From: Acanthochromis polyacanthus
Lineage: Eukaryota; Chordata; Actinopteri; Pomacentridae
DNA: 64,000 nucleotides
Direction of reading: 5' to 3'
NCBI RefSeq assembly: GCF_021347895.1
Contig: NC_067132.1
Span: 11,586,995-11,650,994 of the forward strand
A program made the translations under genes and the position numbers. Within the stretch, counting starts at the first letter, position 1, and the number at the start of each line of letters is the position of its first letter. The notes under the pieces are model-generated. The model was not told the origin of the DNA. It saw only the letters and a list, made by a program, of their open reading frames with translations, and searched no databases. Shown piece after piece: positions 1 through 12,268 of the stretch.

Positions 1-3000
1 AACAGATGTTCTGTCGTCACATAATCATTGTTTACAGTTCTGATGAGCTGAAAAAGCTTGGAAAGTTAAAGACGTCATCAAAAGAAACCCCTTGTGCTTT
101 TGAGCTGCTCGGTCCCAGGGTTTAAGATCTGTGAAAACTGGGGTATGTTCAGTTATGCAACAGCTACGTTGTTGGAGCAGGGCTAAGTTAGGGGGGTAAA
201 TGGAGGATTTTGAGTCTTCACTTAAATCCAAATCCAGAAAAAACAAAAATGTTTCTCTGTGTGTGATTTGTTGAGTTTCAGTGTTCATTTTTGGTGCTCT
301 GTTTGCGTGCCAATGACACAGCAGTTGTTTGTGTGTGTGTGCTTCAGCCTGGTAATGATCTCATCTCCATGTGGTCAAATCTCCTTGTCCCTTAAAATGA
401 GACTCACGGAAGCAAAGTCGGAAGCTGTGGCGAGCGCGTGTGTTTGTGTGCGTGCGTTTGAATCGGGGTAAAAGAGGGATTGTTTCGGACGGCTAGGCAG
501 AGTACAGTAGGGCGCAGCAGGGTCAGCAGACAAAATTGAGTGTCTCTGTCCAGTGACCCAAAAGCTTCCGTGTCCCTGAACGACACACTCAGACTCAAAC
601 CCTGAACCATATGTTGCACTACTTCAAATCTACTGTCTAACTTTCACTCTACAGTCATTTTTGACAGAAAATTGTAGCTGGCCACCAATATATTGGCTAA
701 TTCCATGCATAATATAGTAATTATTTACAATAATATTTCTTGTTAAATGTCAAAAAATGCATTTCGACGATACAGAGAGTATAGCAGTAGTAGCATTACG
801 TCCTTCTTTTTCAATGATTGCTTACAGCAGGATGATTGCATGACAAATCTCAGACAGAATCCAAACTTCAGCCAGGATAGAACCAAGCTAAAGATTTATT
901 TCATTGCCAAATTGCGCCTTTATGTTCCTGTACTATCTAGAAATCTGCAGATGGTGAAGAGCAGCTCTGTAATGCTGTGGGAATGGAGAAATGTGGAAAA
1001 AGTTTCAGAGAAAATATCATAGGATAATTTGATTTATGTAACTAGTAGCTATGATCCAGTAATAATATAATTTGATTTGTTGAGATTTATGTTACTTATA
1101 AAGACAGCAGCTGCATGAAACGCAACATGAGATCACGTGCATCTGATATTTGTTTAGTGATCATACAGACATGCATCTGTCAAACCCTTTAAGATGGTTT
1201 GAGTCCTGGAGTGGCTTCTTCAAGTTTGATGTTCTGAAATCTGCTGAAGCCAGAGAAGTCCATCAGTCAAGGTTCATAAAGGCTGAAAACTCAAAGAGAA
1301 GTTCTTCTACATGGTGTATGGTGAACATCAGTATCTAATGCGCAGCACGCTTCTCAAACTACCCTTACAATTATCGCCTCCACACTAATGAACCTCACAT
1401 TACACCCTGCACCCATAAACCACCGCTTAGGTTCAGCAGCACATAAACTTGCACTTCGGCTCTTTGGTGGCGCCCTACAGCTGCGACCTGTGGGCAACAC
1501 CGCTGGGCCAGCGCCCACATCCGCCTATCTGTGACTCCACTTCTGACTTTTTCATGTCGTCTCTTAATTTGAAGGGTTACTGCATACGCTTGTCTGCGGC
1601 TCTGAGGGCTGAAAGATCCTATTTAATGTCTTGTTGAGGTGATAAACTCCTTAAAAACCCTTCAAGGCCAATCAAGACTGATATGATAGAATTTTGGAAG
1701 TATAAAGCACTTATCTCTGAGTGCTTCTGCTTCTCAGAGCTCATATTTTAAGATCTTGTGTCCAAGCAGAAATAGGATTTATTTATTTCATTTAGTGGTG
1801 GAGATGTTTGATCTGTGCACCCAAAAAAAAAGTGGAAAACTTCTCTGTTTTTCTCGTCTCTGGCGTTGCAGCCCAATTTCCTCACAGAAATCGTCTAATC
1901 AAGTCTAACTGCTGTGCTGGGTGAGATGTGAGATGGCAGCATTTAGAAGAAAAAATACTCTTCAAACCTGAATAAGTATTGCGGTTACAAAAGTAGCTGA
2001 TTTGTCCATCGAGAGCTCCAAAGTCAACTTCACTTCATGGCCTGGTTTAATCATATTGTAAACAGTCAGCTCAGCTTGAAGCCTTAAAAATCGCTTGTAG
2101 TAATTCTCAGTTTTTGCTTCAAGAAATCTTTACATATATTAAAGAATTAAAGCAATGCAAGGACTAATCGGACATTTTTCTTACATAAGCACAACTTAGA
2201 AAACGCAACAGGACACCTTAAACATGGCAGAAGTGAAGAACATATGTTTCCAAAGCTGTTCAACTGAAGCAGCGCTGTACTTTACTGTATGTCGCACTGG
2301 AGGCCAGTCCTACAGTATTTTCTGCTTGACTTTTCAGCTGAAGTCAGATTTATGAGCAGGACCACAGAAATTCCTGTGCAATAGCTTCAGGATGTCAGAA
2401 TAAGAGCAGTATCTCCGATTTGGAAAAGTAACAGCGGCTCAAAACACTGGTGTCACTGCGAGCAACTCACGCGAGGCAAAAGATCTTCTTTCCTCTCCAG
2501 ACTGTGCCTCTTTTTCTGTTCTGTTTACTCACCAGTCCTGTTGTACAAAAAAGTTATGACTTTCCACAACTGTCAGCTGAACAGACAATGCAGGATTTCT
2601 CAAAACGCTGACATAGTTTGAATTGATTTTAACACGGTTTAAAGTAAGTGTGATTTTAATTTCCAGCGCAGATTTTACTGTCTGGTGATATAAATCACTG
2701 TCACTGTACTGTGGAGAAACCGTCACATATCATTTAGATCCTAATCTGGCAACACTTAAGAATGCACACACAAACTGTAACACCAAACTCACAATGCAAA
2801 CAGTACATTTCAGCCATTTATGGACATGGTGTCTTGCTCAAAGATACTTCAACTGCTGCTGGGTTTGAACCGCCGTCCGTTTGGGGGCCTGTCTACACAC
2901 ACACACACAAAATAAACACACCAAATACCCACATCCTCCTCACCCAAAAACAGTGCTGCAACTGTTTCTCATGTGACAGAGGAGGGGGGTGGGGGGAGCT

Positions 3001-3252
3001 ACTGAGCTGAGGGAGTGGCGGGGAATAGCGTGCGAAGACCTAATGCAATGTTTCAACCCCAGATGGGTCACATCAGTAGCCCGCAATCAACAAATTTGGC
3101 CCTGCCAAGTTTACACGCTTTATATGTCAAAAGGGACGGCGCAGAGAAAAGAGAGAAGGGCAACCCCCCCCCTCCCACCTCCGTCTTGCTGCTTTTATAT
3201 CAGCCGCCACAGGTTATAATTATTAATTACTGTGACTGATTTTTCCATTGTG
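1..3252. other. Non-coding, no gene seen
   Basis: AT-rich to mixed sequence without any conserved coding block or spliceable exon that I recognise. A phrase near 2840-2880 (CTTGCTCAAAGATACTTCAA, then GGGTTTGAACCGCCG) resembles a frequent fish repeat but is too short to assign. A small AC run lies at 2896-2912. Confidence 0.6.
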
Positions 3253-3409
3253 GAGAAGAGAAGAGAAGAGAAGAGAAGAGAAGAGAAGAGAAGAGAAGAG
3301 AAGAGAAGAGAAGAGAAGAGAAGAGAAGAGAAGAGAAGAGAAGAGAAGAGAAGAGAAGAGAAGAGAAGAGAAGAGAAGAGAAGAGAAGAGAAGAGAAGAG
3401 AAGAGAAGA
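3253..3409 (+). repeat. (GAGAA)31 microsatellite
   Basis: 157 bp of almost perfect pentanucleotide repeat, purine-only on the plus strand. It creates an artefactual open frame of repeated REEKR. Homopurine tracts of this size can form triplex (H-DNA) and are usually polymorphic in length. Confidence 0.97.
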
Positions 3410-6400
3410 TGTTCAGAGTGAAAAGGACCGAAAATATCTGAACCCCAGTAGGATGAATGCGGAAAATAACAGAGAGCTGCTTCCAGACATAAGGCCTTTC
3501 ACAGGAAATTCGTAGGAATGAGTTAAATGCAACAGATTCAAAGGGTCATGAGACACCCTCAAACCTACCACCCCAGTCTACATTTTAGCTCTGTGGTCAG
3601 CTGATCCATTTCCTCACTGACACCAGTGATTATTACCAGCGCCGCAAAGCCATTTAGAACCGGCAAAACACCTTTGTGTCTGTCCGCAGCGGTTAGTCTG
3701 AGCCAAGAGGACACCTGGTGAGTAACTTTAGATGGACAGCTTCCTAACGCCTTCTCAGTAGGGATGTTTAAATAAGGCAGATGATATTGCGGTCTCTTGA
3801 GAAATAAAGCTGGAGATAACAGAAGTTTCTGCATCCTGTCCGAAATTATCAGTGAGAAATCACAAACATGCATGCTTGCATTCGCACAAACAGGCACAGG
3901 GCTAGACATACAAGAGATCTGTCTCACACACACACAGATAACTCTCCACCATTCTCTTCCCATAGTAGTGTGTGGTCTTGTCATTCAGTCAGTTTCCACT
4001 GTGGCCTCTCATCTTTAAATAGCCTCCTATAATCTGTCCATTCACATCTAGTTTCAGAGCAGATTTTATACTCTACTGTGCACTTTAAAATCCGCCGTTC
4101 AGAGCAGACTTTAAGATCTGAGCCCAGATCTGCTTTCAACGTTGTGAACATAATGATGGAGGCTTTAACAAAGGGGAAAGTTCACTTGCTGTAAGAAAGA
4201 CAAGAATTAGTTAAATGAAATGACACTACTCCCTGTGAGAGTACAATTTACAAAAAGATCACAGAATAATAGTGTCAAAATGATGAAGGAAAACTTCTTG
4301 ATGGTTTCTGCACAGAGAAAATAAGATAATGATTTGTCAGACTGCCTGGGTCTTTGCTAATCCTCATCATGAAGTTGTTTATGCAAGAGCACTTGAATCT
4401 GAACTTAAGGGTGGTTGAATCTGATGTTGCAATTCAAGCATCAACTCCAATGATACTGACTAACAAAGGAGAGGTGGGAGGAAAAAAGAAAGAATGGAAT
4501 TCCTTTGTAAGATAAAAAAAAAAAAAAGGCAGAAAGAGAGGAAAAGATAAAGAGAATCCAGGGTGGGAACCGTCATAAAAAGAACAGAGAATGAGATTCA
4601 AAGTCTTTTTCCCACCGGACAATAAAACATAAAAAAGTGTGTGTTAGAAGGAAGGAGAAATCCTTTGTGGCTCCACTGTACTGAGGAGGAGAGTGAGAGA
4701 AAGCTCCAGATGTGTCTCAAACATGCTTCAAGTTTCATTGTGATACTTAGTGGGTCTTAGTGAAGCAGACCCAGGGTTTGTACTAAACCCAATCCAGTCT
4801 GGCCCATGTTCATCCAGATGGTTAGCATATGATAGATAGCCCTGACCTTAATTGTGCAGTTATCCTTTCAAAGACAACTGTGCACAACACTCACCAAATT
4901 ACCTACTTTTGATTTATTATGTAGCTACCAACAAGAGGATGAAGATCATTCCCCAGCAACAGTCTGACCTAGAGAAGCTTTAAGTCAATGTTGCATGCTT
5001 TAAAGTAAAAGTTCTAGGATTTTTAAGCTAAATATGTTAGCTTTAGTGGTACACAGTGGCTTGAAGGTGTGAAAAAAACCCCTCCTAAAACGTATTTAAC
5101 CGCTGCATGAAAGTGTTTTCTAGGTACTTGTGTTTATGAGGAAAAACACCAGCAAACGGAGAGGATATTGCAACCCCTCCCTCATTTCAACACTTCCCCC
5201 GATGTGAAAGTCAGCGGCTGACATCACCTCTGCTTTCCTGCCTCGCTCCCCTCTTCCCCTTTGCTCGGCGGTCACAGCTTCTCCCTGTCCAAACATTTAC
5301 TGTCATTGTGCCACAATAGAGAATTTCACCTTCGATCACCAGCGGGGAATCGCTGAGGCAGGAGGGAGGGGAGGGCAGCAAGGGAAGGACAAGAGCGGTA
5401 CCACCTTATTTGTGCTATTTGTAGGGAAAGCATTACGCATAATGGCTGAATTTGACTATTGAAAAAGTCAAATACAAACACAACAATACATGCTCATATC
5501 CTGCTTTCGTCAAGCCGAACAACACAACTAGAAGTAAGACATACACACAACATAAAGGAAAAAAAATCGTTGATGATGGTCTGTGTATAACAGGGAATGT
5601 GTCCAGAATCCTGATTTTTTATTATGTTTTTCTGGAGGTTGATTAATTAAAGGTTCGTGTCCACATCATAGTTTCCATCCTATGTCAAACATTCACTTAA
5701 AAGAGGCTGACAGTGAGATGGAAACACTGCTACAGTTAAATTATGTACGTCAAACTCACGTTTTTTTGAGTCAAAGCCAAACAAGCTGATTGATAAAATG
5801 CCAAATGGAACAAAAAAAATGTTGCGTTCTGGGCTTCTTCTGTCGTTTTCGTTTTTATTTACTTAAATCACATCTGACTGAGAGTGAATCTTTAATCTGG
5901 CACATAATCCCACAGCATAATCAGCTTCAGTGTTCCTATAAAGCAAAGACAGATAAAAAAAAAAGTCGCTTTGACAAAAGAAGAAAGAACAGAAAAGGAG
6001 GAAGACGTTTGCTTCTGATTGCCAGTTCCAGGTGCAGACAGTGCAGATGTGTGAAAGTGTGTGTATGTGTGTGTGTATGTGCAATCTAATCTGATCAGTG
6101 TCAGGAATGACACCTCCACATCTTCGAGGCATCTGAGGAGTCTGTGTGTGTGCATGTGTGCAGCATGTCAGTGATGTGTATCCAAGCGGAGTGTGTATGA
6201 GCGCCATCTCTGCGACTGATTCTACCTGATCACTGTTCACTATGTCAGCTCCGTATCCTGGAGGTGTGTGTGTGTGCCACTGTGGGAGGGAAAGAGCTGG
6301 GATTCCCTAAAGCGTGTTCAGTAAATCCTCAACCAGCACGGATTCCCAGGCATCGCGTGCAGCAGGGTGGGACTCCCCGAGCTAAACCACGCCTTCGCAC

Positions 6401-9400
6401 ATATACAGGACACACACACAAAGAAGACAACAGCTCATCACAACAGAGGCCAGTGTAACGGTTAGGTGCGAGGCTTAAGCTGGTGTCGTGGGAAGGTTAA
6501 TGGATTTCAACCATTTATTCACCTGTCATCCCCATTAAATCCATAGCTGGTCCTTCCGTGACCAAATGAGACCTCCTATCTCTGTAACAGCCCTCGTCTG
6601 GTTAACCTCAACCCCGCTCTCTCTCCACGCTGTGTGTCAGTGGAAATGCATATTCCCTGTACGCTCTCGGCAGCACTCCTGGAAACACAGAATGATACTT
6701 ATCTCATGTAAATTGGAGAGCAATACCTGCCTTCGCAAAGAATCCTCAATATGCTTGTGATTTCGTCGTGGCCCCGAACACCTAGAGACAAATGCGGTTC
6801 AGACGGTAAAGAGCAGGTCTGGCTGATGAATCTCACATGCCGAGGAAGTTCTGGTTGCAGTGTGGGTGGTCAGTCCACAATAGATCACAGCACTGACAAG
6901 AAAAACCAGTCTGAACTGATCCTCTGCGTGTGTGTGTGTGTGAGTGTGTTGTGGTGGTGGTTGTGTGTTTGAGGGTGAGAGTGCAGCCTATTATGATAGA
7001 CTACTCCAAAACATGTCACTGCTGAGAAATGGTCGGTTCTCCACCTCTAAACTATTTTCAGTGAGACGCTTTTGATTTTGAACAGAGTGCTGATAAACAG
7101 AGGCCATTTCGTGCTTTAAACGGTGGAATATTTACGGGTGAAACTGGATTTCAAATTGGAAAGCGTTGAAGTCACAGTCCCAGCTAAAGGTCCGGTTTTA
7201 GCCCAAATGCTCCTGTGCGGCTACAGTGGCAAAAAGAAGAGTCTATTTTGGGATCAAGGTGACCTGTACTGCAAAAAGATCTTTAATTTCTAGGACAACA
7301 AAACTCTACAAGATCCATTTTTACGACTCATCAACAACTTGCGTCGAGGACCTACAGGGCAGCTGCAAAGTTAGCTCACACATTTAGCTTTGCTCATTGT
7401 GGCTTGGCAAGTCTGGACACAATATTTCAAACACTCTGCACAGTAGACAAGTGACAGTACTGTCTGTCCTATAACCGATTATATACTGTATATTCACCAC
7501 TCGCCAGACCGTCATTGGGCTTTCCTTCAGGTTGTAAATTTTGACAAACATGGCAGCTGTTCTGGAGACAAGTCTTTAAATGTCAACATATTTCTTCTGT
7601 CGACTCTGAAATGCAGCCGTTGTGAATTTTATTTTGGGATGGGTCAGTTGGACCAACTGATGCCAGCACTCTGGGAAACATAATGCCACATCTCAGTGCT
7701 CTCAATACATAATATAATACAACATGACAACAAGACTCAGCATGGTAGACGTACCTCCTTATCAGTCGAACAACGCAGTAAAAGATTCAGTGATGGAATC
7801 TCGAGGCAGGTTTACTATGTAAGCAGTTGTGTTGTTGTGGATCTCATTGGTTTGACTGATTTGTTAAACAGTCCAGTACCACTGCCTGGAGGTTAATATG
7901 ATTAAGGAAAAAGAAGGGTTGCTATGGAAAGCATGCATTCTGCCTCATTTTAGTATGTGCAAGTGTGCATAAACACAAATGCATGTCCATGTGTGCCGCC
8001 TTGATGGTAAACCTGACACCATTACAACATGTGATGCTCATCACCTGTGCAAACAGCACTACAAAGACTTCCCTGTTTTCACAAACTGGCCCTTTAATTA
8101 GCCTTTAATTGGGCCACAGCTCCCACAGTCAGGACAGTGCGAGACAGCCAGCCAGCTGTAGAAGGAACACGAGCAGAGAAAGGAGATTAACTGCATGAAT
8201 GGCTGGAAAATTACTTTTCCCTACATCAACCAGTCAGTAATCAGTCATTTTTAATGGTGTGATGTGTGTTTCTGAGAACTCCTCGCTTTCTTTTTTCTTT
8301 AAATAAAAAGGTTATCTCATGACATGATGATGAATAGTGCTAAGGTGTCTGTCAGAACGCACAAATGCACACTCACACTCACTTCTACACTCCGAAATAC
8401 TTCATGATTTACAAACCGCATCTGAGAAGTTATGCAATGTTCAAACATGTGGCCAGTACTGAAAACAAACCGTGGCACGCAATGGGAGAGAGGTCATTTT
8501 TATACACTGCTGCTCTGCTCTCTCTCCCTCCACTCTCCTCCACCTCTCTCTACCTGCTCTGTCTCTCTCTCTCCCATTCCCAACGGAGCACTTACGTAGC
8601 TCACAGGGAAAGTGGTCAGACATTATTAGCTCAGCAACATGCCACTGAGTTTTTCCTGACATAGGGTGACATAAATAGACTTAACACTGGGGCAGCGACA
8701 CGCGATGTCTTTGAGAGTCATTGATGAGAAGAGGAGCAAGTTCAGCTGAATGTCAAGAGGAACAGAAAACGACCAAATGAAATGGCACCAATCTTGATGA
8801 TGAGGTGATGATCCCAGATCACAGGAGGCAAGCGAAGTAAACCGAACCGTGTACTTAATGGTTGATAAGAAACATGTGACTGCTTCTTTGAGGTTCTGTA
8901 TGCTGTGTAATTTTCATGTAATCACTACCCCATTAGAGTTGCAGGACGCCACTGCAAAAGGTTCTTATTGTTTTTATTGTGCACCCATTTGCACCCGCAC
9001 TCAATGGTATTTCACACAAAAGCAAAAAAATGCACTTTTTGTTGAAAAATCCTCTTTAAACATGTTTAAATTCCCAAAATTGATTGACGTACACAAATGA
9101 CCAATAAGGTAAAAATACAGCTCATTTAGGCTCAGGCTGCTTTTAGAAGTCCAGTTGTATGAGGGTGGTGTGTGGGAAACCTGAAGCAAAGAGCTGTTTA
9201 TAGTGAAAATGTGCTTTTATCGTTTGATTATACTAATGTTAAGAAGCAAGTGTTATTATTCAATTCAAGTTTTATAGGTATTACGTCTTAAATTTGGCAA
9301 GTGTGGTCATAATAAAATAAGTTGAAGAAATCAGATGTGAGGCTCGGCCTGATTTATGTATGCATTAGAAGGAAAACACAACTAATAAGGGTTGATATAG

Positions 9401-9760
9401 AGCTTAGTCACCTTTCTGACCTGTAATAAATTTTTATTGTGTAAAATATAAAGACGGCTGAATGAGGACCATATGAAAAATTTCTATGAACTACAGGGAG
9501 GACGAAGACCGCTGCTCACATGAACATTTTCTACAGATGATGGAATACAAGTGTGGACAAAAAAGAGGTGAGAAGACACTATAAAAACCTAAGATTCCTC
9601 CACTTGTTTTCCATATCCTGTCCTGTCTTTATAAGCTGCATTTGATGGGAAATTTGAGAACCGATACAGCAGGTGATCTGACTAAAGGTGAGTCGTTTTT
9701 ACAAGAGAAGAGTCAGCAGTTGTAAATGAAATGAAAGCAGTATGTGCAGACCCATTGTTC
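3410..9760. other. Non-coding, no gene seen
   Basis: No supported gene. There are short GT runs (6058-6080, 6930-6945), pyrimidine tracts (8510-8580) and isolated homopolymers. The open frame at 3565-3984 on the minus strand has no family match. Confidence 0.6.
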
Positions 9761-9763
9761 TGA

Positions 9764-9860
<97 letters not shown>
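9761..9860 (+). repeat. (TG)n microsatellite
   Basis: About 100 bp of TG repeat with a GAGTGAG start and one TTTG interruption at 9831. It explains all the Cys-Val and Thr-His open frames around it. Confidence 0.97.
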
Positions 9861-9861
<1 letters not shown>

Positions 9862-11350
9862 ATAAGCAGACGGCATCCTGTGGAGAAGCAGAGGGAAACC
9901 ATACCATTGTGTTGGTATGTGTCGACACCTCCTTCCTACCTCCTAACGAAACGGACATACAACAATAGAAAAGTGGGTTTCTCTTCTCAACCTCTTCACT
10001 GACTTCTAAAAGCCTGTCCTTTGTAACAATGATAGATGTTCATCACACAAATACAAGGCAAGTGTGAATCATTTTGGAGATAAACAAGCAGACCGATTCC
10101 TTTCCTTCTTTCTTTCCTATATCCTTGACTACTTTAGAAACCATACAGCTTGAAAGTTGACATTTAAAAACTTACAGAAACTCAAAAATTAGGGCTTAAT
10201 GTCAAATGAAAACATCTGAGTGCATCAGTGACAGGATTTAACGTGGCAAGACACATCAGACAAAAGAGTTCTGGAACCTCAGCTTGAGATATTAAGTCAT
10301 ATTTACACCATATGACTTCATAAAAATTCTCTGAGACTCATCGGAAGGATCAAGTCTCATAATATAATATTTTATTTTGGACCCAAATATCTCTCGTGTG
10401 ACTACAACGTGTATTTTTCAGTGACATCCAAGAAATAAATCTACAAAAGGTGCAACTATATCAGGTCTGGTCACCAGATCCACTTAATGCCGTGCAAGAC
10501 ACAGAACACAAGAATCCCCTTTTGGCAAAGCTTAAGTGGGCTATTGAACATCCTCGATCATGCCCCAGGACAAGAGAGGAATGCCTCGATATACATTGCG
10601 AACGATGCACCATTAAAATCACATTTACCCACATTCCAAGTGGATGCAACAGCTGTGTGAAGAATGAATTACTACATGTAGTACTAGCACGAGGGACGGG
10701 GAGATGAGAGATGGAGGAGAGGAAACACATATGGAGGAAGGCATGGATTGGCACGAGCGAGTTGCCAGTAATGTATTGCTTCCACAGGATGCCCCGCACG
10801 CTCAAAACAAGCCATAATTGGCCTTGATCACGCTCAGCCATTGAGACGTACAGTAAATGTGACAAGCAGCGGGGGAGCGGGGGAGCGATGGTAAGGCGCT
10901 GTGACAGAGTGATTTTGCAGAAGAGGATGAACTGTAAATATTGACCCTGAAGAGGAGGGCGAAACAGTCATGCCGCACCAGCAGGGAAACCATATCACAC
11001 ACACACACATACGAACGCACAGACACACAATTCAAGTTCTTCTTTCGTCTGGAAAATGTACGAAGCTATGAATATTTTTGAGAGAAAATAAACACTGGTT
11101 TTAGAACTGTACAGTGATTGCGTGTAAAGTTTCAGAGCAGAGCTGACAATTCTTCTTGAGACTTTGTGCTTGTCTCTTAAATCATCTAGTGGAAACCTCA
11201 GCATAATTAAAATATTGTAGATGTACTCCTTATATGCACCTAGAAATAATAAAATTCAAGATGTAACATGCATACAGTTCTATGATAATTCTACTTTTAA
11301 ATAAAGGCTGTTCATATAAAGAATCATCATTAGTAATGAGGCTGAGGCTC

Positions 11351-12268
11351 TTAAAGCTGCTGTCCGGAGTTTCCGTTTGTTTTCAATTTATGTATCATTT
11401 TTTAACAAAGCTCAAATGTGTTAGTCTAGTTCGATACTATAATATAAAGTTAGTATAACGCGATATGAAAATTTATTCATGAGCTCCGCCTTCCTCTCAT
11501 AGACCCCCATGTTATTCCAAAAAGCGCCGGTTGCTGCCGACCAATCAAGTTCGAGCTTCAGCTTTGTCATGCTGTCAATCAACGGTTACGCGCACAGCAA
11601 GCAAGCCCATGCAGAGGTGGGCGAGCTACGCACTACGCAACCACGCGCACATTTGTTTTGCTTGTGGAGGAGAGAGCATCAGGGATCAGCAACTTCCAGA
11701 AAAGTTACCAATCCCACGGCTTGTCAGGCCAAGAGACTGCAGGACGTTTTTTGGCTCGGGGTGCTCGCGTCGCTCCCCGACCACGGCCTCCATAGCCCGC
11801 CTGACGGCTTCGTTTAGATGCCCGACCTCTGGAGGAAGATGTTGGGGCGTCTGGGACATACTCTTCGTCAGAGGAGTCATGCAATTCTGAACTCTAGATA
11901 GAAATAAATAAACAATGTAACACATATACACGCGTAAATGCACTGAGTTTGATAAACAACGTCATCGAGAGGGATACAGGAGTGTAATCACATATTGAAA
12001 CTTTACTCGTTCGTCCTAGCAGATTCATGTTATTTTGGTATTAGGACAAGTTAGACTCAATACAGAATTCTAACGTAATTCCTTTATTATTTACTAAATG
12101 TACTAAATGTAGAAGAGTGGAAAACAGCAAAACAGGCGAGATGCTGCAGCACTCCGGGCACTCCTGTCAGGTACTGCGCGCGTGCACAAATAAAGGGGCG
12201 AAATCAGAGGGAGGGACCAACAGTGTTTTAGGAGACGCTGCGATTCAAACTCCGGACAGCAGCTTTAA
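11351..12268 (-). mobile_element. TTAA-flanked DNA transposon, non-autonomous
   Basis: A perfect 18-bp inverted repeat AGCTGCTGTCCGGAGTTT occupies 11355-11372 and 12247-12264, and each end is flanked by TTAA. TTAA target duplications are typical of piggyBac and Kolobok elements; the superfamily is undecided because these ends lack the usual piggyBac CCC start. The 0.91-kb interior is much more CpG-rich than its surroundings. It contains an exon-like acidic/RG-rich peptide on the minus strand but no transposase catalytic domain. Confidence 0.7.
11709..11899 (-). pseudogene. Exon-like peptide fragment inside the TTAA element
   Basis: On the minus strand a pyrimidine-rich acceptor (TTTCTATCTAG) precedes SSELHDSSDEEYVPDAPTSS. 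An Arg/Gly-rich stretch (RGRASKRSRQAGYGGRGRG) follows, then a basic part ending WPDKPWDW and a GATTG/GTAAC donor-like site. Acidic and basic low-complexity N-terminal regions of this kind occur in piggyBac-like transposases, but no catalytic part is present. Treated as a remnant of the parent element's gene. Confidence 0.4.

Noticed and set aside
3232..3441. REEKR-repeat open frame
   Set aside because: It is the (GAGAA)n array read as codons, with no flanking coding sequence.
3565..3984. 139-residue minus-strand open frame with LNGFAALVI, reminiscent of the LNGFALVV start of the AHRR PAS domain
   Set aside because: Only about six residues agree. What follows (ITGVSEEMDQL) does not continue the PAS fold, and the frame has no splice sites fitting an exon there.
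9682..10002. Several overlapping Thr-His or Cys-Val open frames
   Set aside because: They are readings of the (TG)n microsatellite in different frames.
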